A stretch of DNA of 12,177 bases from Muribaculaceae bacterium (GCA_009775195.1 VSPF01000091.1:1-12177), one strand, 5' to 3'. Positions 1 to 6,815 are shown, counted from the stretch's first letter. Notes: generated from the sequence alone by a model not told the origin. Made by a program: numbers and translations.

Positions 1-43
1 CGCCTACATCATCATGCCCTCTTACGACAAATGGGATAAGTGA
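1..43 (+). CDS. 3' end of an unidentified protein-coding gene (partial)
   Basis: Reading from base 2, an open frame gives AYIIMPSYDKWDK and stops at TGA 41-43. The codons look like those of the coding genes around it, and the base composition changes sharply to AT-rich just after the stop, where a promoter begins. I read this as the C-terminal tail of an upstream gene on the plus strand. Thirteen residues are too few to name a family. No terminator hairpin is evident between this stop and the promoter at 70-100. Confidence 0.5.
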   Translation, partial: AYIIMPSYDKWDK

Positions 44-69
44 ACTCGCAAAGTCGGTAAAAAATTATT

Positions 70-100
70 TTTGCAAATTACAAATTTTTCACTAACTTTG
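70..100 (+). promoter_or_regulatory. Bacteroidota-type promoter of the thiamine operon
   Basis: TTTG at 70-73 is followed after exactly 19 nt by TAACTTTG at 93-100. This matches the -33/-7 pattern (TTTG, about 19 nt, TAnnTTTG) used by the primary sigma factor of Bacteroidota. Transcription should start about 5-7 nt downstream, near 105-107, just before the TPP riboswitch, so the whole aptamer lies in the leader. Confidence 0.8.
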
Positions 101-107
101 TGACTGG

Positions 108-189
108 CATAAAGGGGTGCCCCCTGGCGGGGCTGAGATTAAACCCTAAGAACTTGATGCGGATAATACCGACGCAAGGAATAAATATG
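108..189 (+). promoter_or_regulatory. TPP (thi-box) riboswitch
   Basis: The conserved thi-box blocks occur in order: GGGGTGCC (114-121), CTGAGA (133-138), ACCC (143-146), GAACTTGAT (150-158), GGATAATACC (161-170) and CGCAAGGA (173-180). P3 is GCCCC (119-123) with GGGGC (129-133) around a 5-nt loop, and P2 is GGGT with ACCC. CTTGAT differs by one base from the usual CCTGAT. The aptamer ends only a few bases before the thiS start codon, and CATA (108-111) can pair with TATG (186-189), which contains that AUG. This suggests that bound thiamine diphosphate blocks translation initiation and so lowers expression of the operon. The aptamer is clear from sequence; the mode of control is inferred. Confidence 0.96.
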
Positions 190-390
190 AATATCACAGT
201 AAACCGTAAACCACACACATTCGACGGCGCCGAGATAAGCCTTGTCTCGGTGTTGGAGTCGTGCGCCATCCCGACAAAAGGGATAGCCGTCGCTCTCAAC
301 AACCACGTCGTGCGAAAATCAGACTGGCAGACAACCATGCTCCACGACGGAGATTCTATCACTGTCATTCAAGCTGTGTGTGGTGGATAA
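187..390 (+). CDS. thiS: ThiS, sulfur carrier protein of thiazole synthesis
   Basis: This 67-residue protein has the usual ThiS size and ends in Gly-Gly (AVCGG). ThiF adenylates that C-terminus, which then becomes a thiocarboxylate that hands sulfur to ThiG for the thiazole ring. The beta-grasp pattern is visible: MNITVNRKPHTF at the start, a central helix (SLVSVLESCAIPTKGIAVALN) and the conserved tail DGDSITVIQAVCGG. I chose ATG 187 because the frame upstream runs back through the riboswitch, and the product from 187 matches the family's length. It is the first gene of the operon, directly behind the TPP riboswitch. The start of the next gene overlaps its last 11 bases. Identification is secure. 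Confidence 0.95.
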   Translation: MNITVNRKPHTFDGAEISLVSVLESCAIPTKGIAVALNNHVVRKSDWQTTMLHDGDSITVIQAVCGG

Positions 391-976
391 GGACTTCAAA
401 CTCATAGTCGTTACACCGGAGAATATCGTAGATTTCGAATCGGTGCTCATAATGTTGATGCTCGACAACGGTATCGACAGGGTACACTTGCGCCATCCCG
501 GTGCGACCGCCGACGAAATTGCCGACCTAATTTTTGGCATTCCCCAACGCCTTTATCACCGTCTCTCGCTACACGACCATCACGAATTACTGCGGAAATT
601 CCCCTCGATTTGGCCGCACGTCAACAGCCGCAATCCGCTTACCGAGGGTGTAAAGCACTATACCCGCTCATGTCATGATTTCGACGAAGCCAATGACGAC
701 AAGGATGCAGATTATTGTTTCGTCAGCCCGATATTCGACAGCGTTTCAAAAATCGGTTACAAATCCAGGTTCGGCATCGAGAGGTTGCGGCAGGCATCAG
801 AGCATGGCCTAATATCAAGCCAAATGATAGCCCTCGGAGGCGTAGACCCCGACAAATTTCCGCTCCTGCGCGAACTTGGATTCGGGGGAGCAGCAATGCT
901 CGGATATATGTGGGCCGACAACGATTTTGCAAATATTATTAAACGAATAAATGCTGCAGTTCATAACTCACACTAA
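380..976 (+). CDS. tenI: TenI-like protein, probable thiazole tautomerase (ThiE/TenI family)
   Basis: This is a 198-residue TIM-barrel protein of the ThiE/TenI family. The first strand is FKLIVVTPENI (residues 6-16), followed by HLRHPG (36-41), SLHDHHEL (63-70), HVNSRNP (80-86), SCH (97-99), FVSPIFDSVSK (114-124), ALGGV, and a GGAAMLG phosphate loop. The diphosphate-binding residues of a true ThiE are changed: the QLRxK lysine is proline and the GPxxxTxTK loop is SPIFDSVSK. A complete ThiE domain sits in the next gene, so TMP synthesis is unlikely here. Bacillus TenI aromatises the thiazole tautomer released by ThiG using a histidine; H99 is my candidate equivalent. Bacteroides thi operons carry a similar protein. 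The start is GTG 380 or 383, overlapping the thiS end; an ATG at 452 would delete the first beta strand. Family sure, exact activity inferred. Confidence 0.82.
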   Translation: MVDKDFKLIVVTPENIVDFESVLIMLMLDNGIDRVHLRHPGATADEIADLIFGIPQRLYHRLSLHDHHELLRKFPSIWPHVNSRNPLTEGVKHYTRSCHDFDEANDDKDADYCFVSPIFDSVSKIGYKSRFGIERLRQASEHGLISSQMIALGGVDPDKFPLLRELGFGGAAMLGYMWADNDFANIIKRINAAVHNSH

Positions 977-2333
977 CACAAAATACAACGACATAGTCGA
1001 GGGTGCGCGTCTGGCCCTCGAGGGCGGATGCCGCTGGATACAGCTACGCATGAAAGAGGCAAGCCCCAACATGATAGTTGACAAAGGAATCGCCCTGCGC
1101 AAACTATGCGACCTCTACGGGGCGAAGCTCATCATCGACGACCATGTCGAACTCGTCGATACCATCTGTGCCGACGGCGTGCACTTAGGCAAAAACGACA
1201 TGCCCGTCGGCGAGGCCCGCAAGCTCCTTGGCAACGACAAGATAATCGGTGCCACGGCCAATACCTTCGACGACATTGCAAAAGCCGTCGCCGCAGGGGC
1301 CGACTACATCGGCCTCGGGCCGTTCCGCTTTACACAGACCAAAGAAAAATTATCGCCCACGCTCGGCATCGAGGGCTATCGCAACATCATGGCCCGATGT
1401 GCCGCTGCCGGCATCAATATTCCCGTCGTGGCCATCGGAGGCATCACCGTCAATGACATGCCACAACTCGCGACTACCGGCATAGCCGGCGTAGCCATCT
1501 CGGGTGCCATCCTCAACGCCCCCGACCCGGTATCTGAAACTAATAAATTCATCAAAATTATGGACGACAAACTGATAATCGGCGGAAAGGAATTTGCTTC
1601 GCGACTTTTCGTCGGCACGGGCAAATTCAGCTCCAATGAAATCATGAGAGAAGCCATCATTGCCTCGGGAACGAATATGGTCACCGTGGCCATGAAACGC
1701 ATAGACATGGAGAACCCCGAAGACGACATGTTGCGCCATATCGCCGGACGAGACATTCAACTGCTCCCCAACACCTCGGGCGTGCGCGATGCACGCGAGG
1801 CCGTGCTTGCAGCCCAGCTTGCACGCGAGGCTTTCGAGACAGACTTTATAAAACTCGAAATCCATCCCGACCCCAAATATCTGCTTCCCGACCCCGTAGA
1901 GACACTAAAAGCAACCGAGGAGCTCGCCCGTCTCGGCTTCAAGGTTCTGCCCTACATACAGGCCGACCCCGTGCTGTGCAAGAGGCTCGAAGAAGTCGGC
2001 ACAGCCGCAGTCATGCCCCTTGCAGCACCTATCGGGACAAACAAGGGCCTGGTGACACGCGACCTGCTCGAAATCATCATAGCCGAGAGCAACGTGCCCG
2101 TCGTTGTCGATGCCGGCCTCGGCGCCCCGTCGCATGCTGCCGCAGCCATGGAAATGGGTGCCGACGCAGTGCTGGTCAACACCGCCATAGCAATCGCCGG
2201 CGACCCCGTGGCAATGGCACATGCCTTCGCCATAGCCACTGCTGCCGGACGCGAGGCTTACAAAGCCGGTCTGGCATGCACATCGGTTTCGGCTGTCGCA
2301 AGCAGCCCGCTTACATCGTTCTTAGACCTCTAA
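951..2333 (+). CDS. thiEG: ThiE-ThiG fusion: thiamine phosphate synthase / thiazole synthase
   Basis: One uninterrupted 460-codon frame encodes two enzymes. Residues 1-203 are ThiE, which joins HMP pyrophosphate and thiazole phosphate into thiamine phosphate: QLRMK (Q31, R33, K35), IIDD (D63, D64), HLGKNDMP (78-85), GATAN (100-104), GPFRFTQTKEKLSP (123-136), AIGGI and SGAI. Residues 204-460 are ThiG, which builds the thiazole from deoxyxylulose phosphate, dehydroglycine and ThiS thiocarboxylate: FIKLEI with the imine-forming lysine at K301, LLPDPVETLKA, VLPYIQADP, AAVMPLAAPIGTNKG, VDAGLG and VLVNTAIA. Every expected motif of both is present and both domains are full length, joined at IKIMDDK with essentially no linker. 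The methionine at residue 204 (ATG 1560) could also start a free ThiG. The gene overlaps the previous one by 26 nt. A sequencing slip that removed the stop cannot be excluded. Confidence 0.93.
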   Translation: MLQFITHTNTKYNDIVEGARLALEGGCRWIQLRMKEASPNMIVDKGIALRKLCDLYGAKLIIDDHVELVDTICADGVHLGKNDMPVGEARKLLGNDKIIGATANTFDDIAKAVAAGADYIGLGPFRFTQTKEKLSPTLGIEGYRNIMARCAAAGINIPVVAIGGITVNDMPQLATTGIAGVAISGAILNAPDPVSETNKFIKIMDDKLIIGGKEFASRLFVGTGKFSSNEIMREAIIASGTNMVTVAMKRIDMENPEDDMLRHIAGRDIQLLPNTSGVRDAREAVLAAQLAREAFETDFIKLEIHPDPKYLLPDPVETLKATEELARLGFKVLPYIQADPVLCKRLEEVGTAAVMPLAAPIGTNKGLVTRDLLEIIIAESNVPVVVDAGLGAPSHAAAAMEMGADAVLVNTAIAIAGDPVAMAHAFAIATAAGREAYKAGLACTSVSAVASSPLTSFLDL

Positions 2334-2336
2334 ACC

Positions 2337-3452
2337 ATGTTCTCGGAAGAATTAAAACAATATGACTGGGACGCGACCACGGCGCAAATCAACGCAATGA
2401 CCGCCGCCGACGTGCGTCGTGCACTCAGTTCGCCCAATCCCGGCATCGAGGGCTTCATGGCCCTCATATCGCCTGCGGCAGCTCCTTTCCTCGAACAAAT
2501 GGCTGCCAAGAGCCAGGCCCTCACTCTCGAACGTTTCGGCAAGACGATTTCGATGTACATACCCATGTATATCACCAACTCGTGCACCAACGCCTGCGTA
2601 TATTGCGGCTTCAACCGTCACAACAAATTCAAGCGCGTGGTGCTCAAACCCGACGAAATCGAAAACGAGTGTAAGGCCATCAAGAAACTCGGGCCGTTCG
2701 AGAACCTGCTGATTGTTACCGGTGAAAACCCCGTCGTGGCCGGTGTCGAATATCTGTCTAACGCCCTCAAGGTCTGCCGCAAATACTTCAGCAACCTCTC
2801 TATCGAGGTGATGCCGCTGCCCACCGAGGGCTATGCCCGACTTGTCGAGGACGGCCTCAACGGCGTGGTATGCTTCCAGGAGACATATCACCGCGACAAA
2901 TACAAGACCTATCATCCGGCCGGACAAAAGTCTGATTTTGAATGGCGTGTCAACGGTTTCGACCGCATGGGCACCGCCGGTGTACACAAAATCGGCATGG
3001 GCATACTCATCGGCCTCGAAGACTGGCGCACCGACGTGACCATGATGGCCCGTCACCTGCTATACCTCCGCAAAAAATACTGGAAGACGCGCTATAGCGT
3101 CAACTTCCCGCGTATGCGTGCCTCGGCAAGCGGCTACCAGCCCAATGTGATTATGACCGACCGCGAGCTGGCGCAGCTCACATTCGCCTTCCGCATCTTC
3201 GACCACGATGTAGATATCTCGGTCTCGACACGCGAACTGCCCGACTTCCGCAACCATATCTGCGCCCTCGGTGCCACATCGATGAGTGCCGGGTCAAAAA
3301 CCGAGCCCGGCGGCTACTATACTTACCCACAGGCTCTCGAGCAATTCGCCGTAAGCGACGAGCGCACGCCCGCCGAAGTGACCGAGGCTATCCGTCGCGC
3401 CGGCAGGGAAGTTGTATGGAAAGACTGGGACAAAGTTTTCGACATTGTATGA
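2337..3452 (+). CDS. thiH: ThiH, radical SAM tyrosine lyase (2-iminoacetate synthase)
   Basis: This 371-residue protein cleaves tyrosine to p-cresol and dehydroglycine (2-iminoacetate), the C-N unit of the thiazole made by ThiG. The radical SAM cluster motif CX3CX2C is at C83, C87 and C90 (SCTNACVYCGF), the usual ThiH spacing. Other family signatures are FERFGKTISMYIPMYI-like sequence before the cluster, LLIVTGENP, IEVMPLPTEGY, FQETYHRDKYKTYHP, GIGILIGLEDWR-like GMGILIGLEDWR and SVNFPRMR. Length is normal. It starts 3 nt after the thiEG stop, and its stop overlaps the thiF start as ATGA. In the Bacteroides operons I recall, thiC lies between thiG and thiH; here nothing does. Use of ThiH rather than the oxygen-dependent ThiO fits an anaerobe. 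Confidence 0.96.
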   Translation: MFSEELKQYDWDATTAQINAMTAADVRRALSSPNPGIEGFMALISPAAAPFLEQMAAKSQALTLERFGKTISMYIPMYITNSCTNACVYCGFNRHNKFKRVVLKPDEIENECKAIKKLGPFENLLIVTGENPVVAGVEYLSNALKVCRKYFSNLSIEVMPLPTEGYARLVEDGLNGVVCFQETYHRDKYKTYHPAGQKSDFEWRVNGFDRMGTAGVHKIGMGILIGLEDWRTDVTMMARHLLYLRKKYWKTRYSVNFPRMRASASGYQPNVIMTDRELAQLTFAFRIFDHDVDISVSTRELPDFRNHICALGATSMSAGSKTEPGGYYTYPQALEQFAVSDERTPAEVTEAIRRAGREVVWKDWDKVFDIV

Positions 3453-4153
3453 CCACCCTTTCAGACCGTTATAGCCGCCAGATGATGCTCGCCGAAATAG
3501 GCCCCGAAGGCCAACGGCGCATCATGGCTTCGTCGGTGCTCGCCATCGGCCTCGGGGGCCTCGGCTGCCCGGCGACGCTCTATCTCGCCGGTGCCGGGGT
3601 CGGGTGCCTCGGCCTCGCCGACCACGACGTGGTAAGCGTCAGCAACCTGCATCGACAGTTACTCTACTGCGACAGCGAGGTCGGCACACCGAAAACCGAG
3701 GCCGCACGTCGCAGACTGAGCGCAGCCTCGCCGTCAACGCTATTCAACATATATCCGCACGGCATAAATCGCGACAACGCCGCCGATATTATAAGCCAAT
3801 ACGACCTGGTGCTCGACTGCTGCGACAACTATGCCACGCGCTACCTTGTCGACGACACATGTGCTGCGCTCGGCAAGACCTGGATATTTGCCTCGCTGAG
3901 CGGATATCGCGGCATGGTCTCTGTCTTCTCGCCGGAATCGCCCATGCGCTACGGCGACCTCTTTGCCGACCGCGAGGAGCTTTCCGCCCAATCCGCTGCA
4001 AGTGGCGGCGTAATAGGCCCTACGGCCGGCGTCATAGGCTCGGTCCAGGCTGCCGAGGCTGTCAAAATCTTGGCCGGCAACAAATCGGCTCTCGACGGGC
4101 GCCTGCTTTCCGTCGACCTTTTAAATATGGATTTCAATACTATAGATTTATAA
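3449..4153 (+). CDS. thiF: ThiF/MoeB-family adenylyltransferase for ThiS, lacking the usual cysteines
   Basis: This 234-residue E1-like enzyme should adenylate the ThiS C-terminus. The ATP site is intact: AIGLGGLGCPATLYLAGAG for the nucleotide loop, then LADHDVVSVSNLHRQLLY with the conserved N and R, K in GTPKTEA, and LVLDCCDN for magnesium. The family's GVIGPTAGVIGSVQAAEAVKIL segment follows. What is missing is notable. No cysteine occurs after DDTCAALG, so the CxxC zinc pairs and the loop cysteine equivalent to E. coli C184 are absent (YGDLF and SAQSAASGG stand in those places). I start it at ATG 3449, which overlaps the thiH stop as ATGA; an upstream ATG at 3416 would only add residues inside thiH. 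Position between thiH and the methyltransferase supports the ThiF role over MoeB or HesA. Confidence 0.88.
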   Translation: MTTLSDRYSRQMMLAEIGPEGQRRIMASSVLAIGLGGLGCPATLYLAGAGVGCLGLADHDVVSVSNLHRQLLYCDSEVGTPKTEAARRRLSAASPSTLFNIYPHGINRDNAADIISQYDLVLDCCDNYATRYLVDDTCAALGKTWIFASLSGYRGMVSVFSPESPMRYGDLFADREELSAQSAASGGVIGPTAGVIGSVQAAEAVKILAGNKSALDGRLLSVDLLNMDFNTIDL

Positions 4154-4154
4154 T

Positions 4155-4853
4155 ATGTGGACTAATTTCGACCAGTACGCATCGCTCTACGACGCCTGGT
4201 TCTTAGAAAACGAAAACGTACTCCTCTCCGAACTGCGACTCGTCGCCATGACCCTCGCCGATGCCGGACGCATACTGTCGGTAGGCTGCGGCAGCGGCTT
4301 GTTCGAGAAGCTTCTTGACAAGGAATTCGGCATAAAAATCACCAACGGCATCGAACCTTCGAAAGAGATGGCTGCCATTGCCACCGCACGCGGCATCGAC
4401 GTGACCATCTGCAGCGCCGAAGACGCCGACTTTGGCAAGCAGGATTACGACACCATACTATTCAACGGCACACCGAGCTATATCGACGACCTCGACTCGG
4501 TTGTACGCAAGGCATACGATGCTCTCCCCGTCGGTGGCCGCATCGTCCTCATCGACGTGCCTAAAGAGAGTTCCTACGGGCTGCTCTACAATCTCGCCAT
4601 GACTCTCGGCACATGGGACCACCCCCTGCTCGAAGGTTGCAAACCTCGCGACCCATACCCCATACAGCTTGTCAAGGCAGCCCATTGGCGCACGACAGCC
4701 TCGAAGTTAGAAATCGTCAAGGCATGCGGCTTCAAGGACATCACCACCGCGCAGACCCTTACAACACATCCACTTGTGTCGGATGCCGCCGCCGAGATGC
4801 CTCAGCAAGGTTGCGACAAGGGCGACTACGTGGCAGTAATAGCCTATAAATAA
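4155..4853 (+). CDS. Class I SAM-dependent methyltransferase of unknown substrate in the thi operon
   Basis: This 232-residue protein has the Rossmann-type methyltransferase core. The N-terminus FDQYASLYDAWFLENE is of the kind common in small-molecule methyltransferases. Motif I is ILSVGCGSGLFEKLL (about residues 36-50), motif II acid lies in NGIEPSKEMAA, then CSAEDADF and DTILFNGTPSYIDDLD, followed by LPVGGRIVLIDVP (post-I/III region). No transmembrane segment or signal peptide is seen. It begins 1 nt after thiF and ends directly against the tenA ATG, so it is embedded in the TPP-controlled transcript. No step of known thiamine synthesis needs a separate methyltransferase of this class, so its substrate is unknown. 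A role with a pyrimidine or thiazole derivative handled by TenA or ThiD is a guess from position only. Confidence 0.9.
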   Translation: MWTNFDQYASLYDAWFLENENVLLSELRLVAMTLADAGRILSVGCGSGLFEKLLDKEFGIKITNGIEPSKEMAAIATARGIDVTICSAEDADFGKQDYDTILFNGTPSYIDDLDSVVRKAYDALPVGGRIVLIDVPKESSYGLLYNLAMTLGTWDHPLLEGCKPRDPYPIQLVKAAHWRTTASKLEIVKACGFKDITTAQTLTTHPLVSDAAAEMPQQGCDKGDYVAVIAYK

Positions 4854-5498
4854 ATGAAATGGTCTGAATACACATGGGCACAGGCCGAGGGCATCTATAA
4901 TGCCATACTCGAGCATCCGTTCGTAATAGAGCTGGCCGACGGCTCGTTACCTCGCGAGAAATTCCTATTCTACCTCGGCCAGGATGCGCGCTACCTCGAA
5001 AGCTACTTCCGCGTACTCGCCCACATAGCATCACGACTCGGAAACAAGGCTCATGCCGAAACCTTTATACGCTTCGCAAGCGACGGGATTGCGGTCGAGA
5101 AGGCCCTGCACCAATCCTTCCTCAAGGGTATGACATTGCCCGCGAAATCGCCCACATGCGCCCTATATACGGCCACCGAAATGTCTACGGCCTACGAGAG
5201 CGTGGCCGTAGAAGCAGCCTCTATTCTCCCTTGCTTCTGGGTATATCGAAACGTAGGACGCCACATCCTCAGAACATGCCGCGACATCGGGCACAACCCT
5301 TACGCGCAATGGATTGAGACTTACGCCGACGAATATTTCGACAAGGCCACCGACGAGGCCATTGAAATATGCGACCAACTTGCCCAGAGTGTTTCGGAGA
5401 ACGAAAGGCTCCGCATGACCGATATTTTCTTAACCTGCACCCGTCTCGAATGGATGTTCTGGGACAGTGCCTACCACCTCGAAAAATGGAAAATATGA
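4854..5498 (+). CDS. tenA: TenA, aminopyrimidine aminohydrolase (thiaminase II family)
   Basis: This 214-residue all-helical enzyme hydrolyses aminomethyl- or formylaminopyrimidine breakdown products of thiamine to HMP, a salvage route. Catalytic features of the cysteine-type TenA are present: D44 in YLGQDARYL, C127 in SILPCFWVY, and E199 in RLEWMFWDSAYHLEKW near the C-terminus. The D44 number equals that of the Bacillus subtilis enzyme. Length is normal and no partner domain is fused. Its ATG follows the methyltransferase stop with no gap, and its TGA overlaps the thiD ATG. With ThiD next door and no thiC in the operon, the pair forms a pyrimidine salvage module. Confidence 0.95.
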   Translation: MKWSEYTWAQAEGIYNAILEHPFVIELADGSLPREKFLFYLGQDARYLESYFRVLAHIASRLGNKAHAETFIRFASDGIAVEKALHQSFLKGMTLPAKSPTCALYTATEMSTAYESVAVEAASILPCFWVYRNVGRHILRTCRDIGHNPYAQWIETYADEYFDKATDEAIEICDQLAQSVSENERLRMTDIFLTCTRLEWMFWDSAYHLEKWKI

Positions 5499-6310
5499 CC
5501 AATACATACCGCCGCGCCCTCACCATCGCCGGCAGCGACCCAAGCGGCGGCGCAGGCATACAGGCCGACCTCAAGACATTCTCTGCCCTCGGCTGCTATG
5601 GCATGAGCGCGATTGTAGCAGTTGTCGACGAGAACACCGTCGGAGTGACTGGCGTTCACCCCGTGCCGGTCGACTTTGTAACCGGACAAATACATTCGTG
5701 CCTCGACGATATCGGTGCCGACGCCATAAAAATCGGTATGCTCCACTCGGCCGAGCTGATAAGGTCTGTGCGCGAGACCCTCGACCAATACCCCGAAATC
5801 AAGAATATCGTACTCGACCCGGTGATGGTTGCCACCTCGGGCGACCCTCTCCTCGAGGCCGATGCTGTTGCCACCCTCCGCGAAGTCCTCATACCCCGTG
5901 CACGTGTAATAACCCCGAATATCCCCGAGGCTGAAATCTTGGCCGGTTGTAAAATCAACAGCCAGGACGAACTGCCACAGTTTGCAAAACGACTGTCTGA
6001 AAGCTGTGGCGGTGTGTCGGTATTGTTAAAGGCCGGGCACCTCCACGACGACGAGCTGATTGACATCTTCTATAACGCCGAAACGGGCCAGACTCTGCCG
6101 CTCAAATCAAGGCGTTTAGCAACCGCCAACACCCACGGCACGGGCTGCACTCTATCCTCGGCCTTCGCAGCATACCTTGCCAAAGGTTTCGGCCTCGACG
6201 AGGCTGCCAAGGCTGCCAAAGACTACATCGCAGCCGCCATCGAGGCCGGCTCACGCTACAAAATAGGCCACGGTCACGGCCCTGTGCACCACTTCCACAA
6301 CTGGTGGTAA
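5495..6310 (+). CDS. thiD: ThiD, HMP / HMP-phosphate kinase
   Basis: This 271-residue ribokinase-fold enzyme phosphorylates HMP twice to HMP pyrophosphate, the pyrimidine substrate of ThiE. Motifs are TIAGSDPSGGAGIQADLKT (residues 10-28), ALGCYGMSAI, KIGMLHS, VLDPVMVATSGDPLL, ITPNIPEAEIL, LLKAGH, and the anion-hole loop THGTGCTLSSA with C218. Length is typical. I start at ATG 5495, which overlaps the tenA stop as ATGA; ATG 5486 would add three residues and a longer frame from 5369 lies wholly in tenA. It is the last gene of the operon. The C-terminus is rich in histidine (GHGHGPVHHFHNWW), which resembles other Bacteroidota ThiD tails. It serves both TenA-derived HMP and any made by ThiC elsewhere. 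Confidence 0.95.
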   Translation: MTNTYRRALTIAGSDPSGGAGIQADLKTFSALGCYGMSAIVAVVDENTVGVTGVHPVPVDFVTGQIHSCLDDIGADAIKIGMLHSAELIRSVRETLDQYPEIKNIVLDPVMVATSGDPLLEADAVATLREVLIPRARVITPNIPEAEILAGCKINSQDELPQFAKRLSESCGGVSVLLKAGHLHDDELIDIFYNAETGQTLPLKSRRLATANTHGTGCTLSSAFAAYLAKGFGLDEAAKAAKDYIAAAIEAGSRYKIGHGHGPVHHFHNWW

Positions 6311-6317
6311 GAATCAA

Positions 6318-6349
6318 GCCTCGTCTTGGACGACGCTTCAAGACGAGGC
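6318..6349. terminator. Perfect 11-bp hairpin between convergent genes, probable bidirectional terminator
   Basis: GCCTCGTCTTG (6318-6328) pairs perfectly with CAAGACGAGGC (6339-6349) around a 10-nt loop. It lies in the 43-nt gap between the thiD stop and the stop of the minus-strand gene, which is where a shared terminator is expected. No T-run follows on either side, so it may act as a transcript-end stabiliser instead. Confidence 0.6.
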
Positions 6350-6353
6350 ATCA

Positions 6354-6815
6354 CTACCGGTTTCCCCTCGGCTCTAAGGCATTACAGTTCTTAGCATCTG
6401 AATATTTTACATGCATCCGCGTTCGTGAAAACAAACACCACAACATATAAATCAATGGGAGAACGACAAGTCCACCTATCCAGTACACTGCCAACACATT
6501 AAAAATGATATTGGTAAAATATCGAATGGCTTCGGGAATATAATCCATTATAAGTGCATACACCATTACAAGTGCCACAGCCCCAAGCCATGACCATAGG
6601 GCAAATTTACGAAAAGTATTACGCTTACGTTGCGACTCCCAACACCGGCGGCATATCTTTACCGAATATACCCGGTTAGTATCAAGGTAGAGCGAATTTG
6701 TTCCGTCCATCCCGACATATTTCGAGTCGATTAGCTCCTTGTCCTCTCTTACCTGATACGCCTCATGCGAGGGACGGCGTCGGCAATAGGGGCATGTAAA
6801 ATTTTCTTGGTTCAT
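6354..6815 (-). CDS. Hypothetical two-helix membrane protein with zinc-ribbon-like N-terminus
   Basis: I do not recognise a named family. The 153-residue product opens with MNQENFTCPYCRRRPS and has a second pair, ICRRCWESQRKR, giving four cysteines at 8, 11, 55 and 58 that could bind zinc. A basic stretch (residues 56-70) leads into a hydrophobic segment at about 72-90, and a second at about 103-127 follows, so both termini may lie in the cytoplasm. The tail (HVKYSDAKNCNALEPRGNR) is polar. The gene is clearly more AT-rich than its neighbours, which could mean later acquisition or simply its membrane-protein codons. It converges on thiD and diverges from the exonuclease gene, so it is a separate unit. 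ATG at 6813-6815 is the only reasonable start. Confidence 0.72.
   Translation of the reverse strand: MNQENFTCPYCRRRPSHEAYQVREDKELIDSKYVGMDGTNSLYLDTNRVYSVKICRRCWESQRKRNTFRKFALWSWLGAVALVMVYALIMDYIPEAIRYFTNIIFNVLAVYWIGGLVVLPLIYMLWCLFSRTRMHVKYSDAKNCNALEPRGNR

Noticed and set aside
100..186. Longer start for thiS from GTG 100
   Set aside because: It would translate the TPP aptamer and part of the promoter; ATG 187 gives the normal ThiS length.
3416..3448. Upstream ATG for thiF
   Set aside because: Lies inside thiH and adds residues unlike ThiF; ATG 3449 gives the usual ATGA coupling.
5369..5494. Longer thiD frame beginning inside tenA, or a TenA-ThiD fusion
   Set aside because: The extra frame is out of phase with tenA and has no ThiD similarity; tenA has a clear stop at 5496-5498.
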